Assembly: GCF_947501785.1 (NCBI RefSeq)
Contig: NZ_CANMXB010000001.1
Span: forward strand, 1,569,048-1,633,047
Length of the DNA stretch: 64,000 nt
DNA from: an uncultured Litoreibacter sp.
GTDB lineage: Bacteria; Pseudomonadota; Alphaproteobacteria; Rhodobacterales; Rhodobacteraceae
Reading direction: 5' to 3'
Positions 63,143 to 64,000 of the stretch are shown here, one piece after another; within the stretch, counting starts at the first letter, position 1, and every line of letters begins with the position of its first letter. The translations under genes and the position numbers were made by a program. The notes under the pieces are model-generated. The model saw nothing but the letters and a program-made list of their open reading frames with translations. It was not told where the DNA came from and did no database searches.

Positions 63143-63143
63143 G

Positions 63144-64000
63144 TCAGTGCTCCTCCTTCACGGCCTTGTCGCCCGACAGCTTGCCAGGCGTGTCCAGAAC
63201 CGTCGAGATGTAGCCGTCTGGCGCGTATAGCTGGCCCGCGATTTCTGAGGTGTAGCGCGTCACAGGGCCTGCAAACACCGTGTGCGCAACCAGCAATGCA
63301 ATGAGACCACCAACGGCAACATAGGACAAGACGGATGGCGCTTCGGGGCGACCGGCTTCCTCTTCACCGTCGTCGGAAACCTCTTTGGCAAGCCCTTCGG
63401 CCTTCCAGAACAGCACGCTGCCCGCGCGGGCGAAGCCAACCACGCTGACCAGGCTGGAGCCCAGCACCACCGCCCAGACCCACGCCATGTAGGGCGTATC
63501 AAAGCCAGCATCGAGGACCAGCAGCTTGCCGACAAAGCCCGACAGCGGCGGCAGGCCCGCCATGGCAATGGCCGCCACAAAGAACAGCCCCGCCGTCAGC
63601 GCGGCGCCCTCCATAGGGGCCTGTGCGGTGAGGTGCAGGTTGTTGCGGCGTCCCGTGCGGACAAGGTCCGAGATCAAGAACAACGCACCCGCGGCCAACG
63701 TAGAATGCACGATGTAGTATAGCGCCGCCGCCGTGGCCGTCGGTGTGAAAAGCGAGATTGCCACCATCACCATGCCCATTGACCCAATGACTGAGAACGC
63801 CACCAGACGGTCCAGCTTGCGCGCGGCCAACACGCCGACCATACCAATCGCCAGCGACACCAACGCGGCAGGCAATAGCCACCAACCGTGCAGGCCCGCG
63901 GTGACCTCCAATTCTGGCGAGAAGATCAGCGTATATACCCGGATGATCGCATAGGCGCCCACCTTGGTCATGATCGCAAAGAGTGCGGCCACCGGACCCG
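63144..64000 (-). CDS. mnhD: Multisubunit cation/H+ antiporter subunit D (3' part)
   Basis: The frame is open to the window edge, so the N-terminal half lies outside. The visible 285 residues show a proton-pumping NADH dehydrogenase-like (NuoN/MrpD) helical core: LFAIMTKVGAYAIIRVYTLIF, AGMVGVLAARKLDRLVAFSVIGSMGM and AGLPPLSGFVGKLLVLDA. The lysine in TKVG is one of the residues typical of the family. The operon order D-E-F-G fits Mnh/Pha type antiporters. Confidence 0.9.
   Translation of the reverse strand, partial: GPVAALFAIMTKVGAYAIIRVYTLIFSPELEVTAGLHGWWLLPAALVSLAIGMVGVLAARKLDRLVAFSVIGSMGMVMVAISLFTPTATAAALYYIVHSTLAAGALFLISDLVRTGRRNNLHLTAQAPMEGAALTAGLFFVAAIAMAGLPPLSGFVGKLLVLDAGFDTPYMAWVWAVVLGSSLVSVVGFARAGSVLFWKAEGLAKEVSDDGEEEAGRPEAPSVLSYVAVGGLIALLVAHTVFAGPVTRYTSEIAGQLYAPDGYISTVLDTPGKLSGDKAVKEEH

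Noticed and set aside
1-64000. CRISPR arrays, insertion sequences and prophage genes
   Set aside because: No regularly spaced direct repeats, transposase or phage structural genes were seen on either strand.

Overview
The window is about 64 kb of GC-rich chromosome. Gene content points to an alphaproteobacterium of the Rhodobacteraceae (Roseobacter group): TRAP and CUT2 transporters, a BKACE carnitine pathway, a PutA without a DNA-binding domain next to an Lrp-type regulator, a short-Q-loop bd oxidase with a DUF2474-like peptide, and recurring intergenic elements behind genes. This placement rests on gene families and style, not on a database search. No rRNA, CRISPR array, insertion sequence or prophage was seen. 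Two tRNA genes are present, Leu(TAA) and Cys(GCA).

Layout. 1-5 kb: end of a histone-deacetylase-like amidohydrolase, a rhodanese, a two-subunit acetoacetate-type CoA transferase and a DMT permease. 4.3-6.2 kb: a desaturase and an XRE regulator in divergent arrangement around a palindrome. 6.3-10.2 kb: a tightly overlapped five-gene minus-strand operon containing the carnitine enzymes (BKACE/DUF849, carnitine dehydrogenase fused to a thioesterase, an SDR) plus a lipocalin and a small membrane protein. The acetoacetate released by BKACE could be used by the CoA transferase at 1.4-2.7 kb. 10.5-17.2 kb: aldo/keto reductase, YceI, MFS, methionyl-tRNA synthetase, small exported proteins and tRNA-Leu.

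17.3-26.1 kb: a minus-strand operon with N-formylglutamate amidohydrolase-like enzyme, TRAP transporter (DctQ, DctM, DctP), glutamine-synthetase-like ligase, aldehyde dehydrogenase and iron alcohol dehydrogenase, divergent from an RpiR regulator with a clear palindromic operator. The enzymes fit a gamma-glutamylated amino-alcohol or amine route. 26.1-39.1 kb: a second large catabolic locus. The minus strand has a signal-less solute-binding-protein homologue, SDR, zinc alcohol dehydrogenase, aldehyde dehydrogenase and a four-gene CUT2 ABC transporter. The plus strand has an enoyl-CoA hydratase, an IclR regulator and two class III CoA transferases. The arms diverge from a repeat-rich control region. 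Its substrate is unknown, and it is the best candidate here for an undescribed pathway.

39.1-48.7 kb: exported isochorismatase-like hydrolase with AraC regulator, bd-type oxidase CydAB with a 30-residue peptide and a coupled UbiB-like kinase, TRIC-like channel, elongation factor P, FkbM methyltransferase, GFA protein and rhomboid protease. 48.8-58.2 kb: PutA with its Lrp regulator, a YdjM-like membrane protein, cobyric acid synthase, an acidic PopZ-like protein, TolC, a Pcm-like methyltransferase and tRNA-Cys. 58.2-64 kb: a gene-poor stretch, MATE pump with a glyoxalase-superfamily partner, a patatin, and the D-E-F-G end of a multisubunit cation/proton antiporter operon cut by the window edge.
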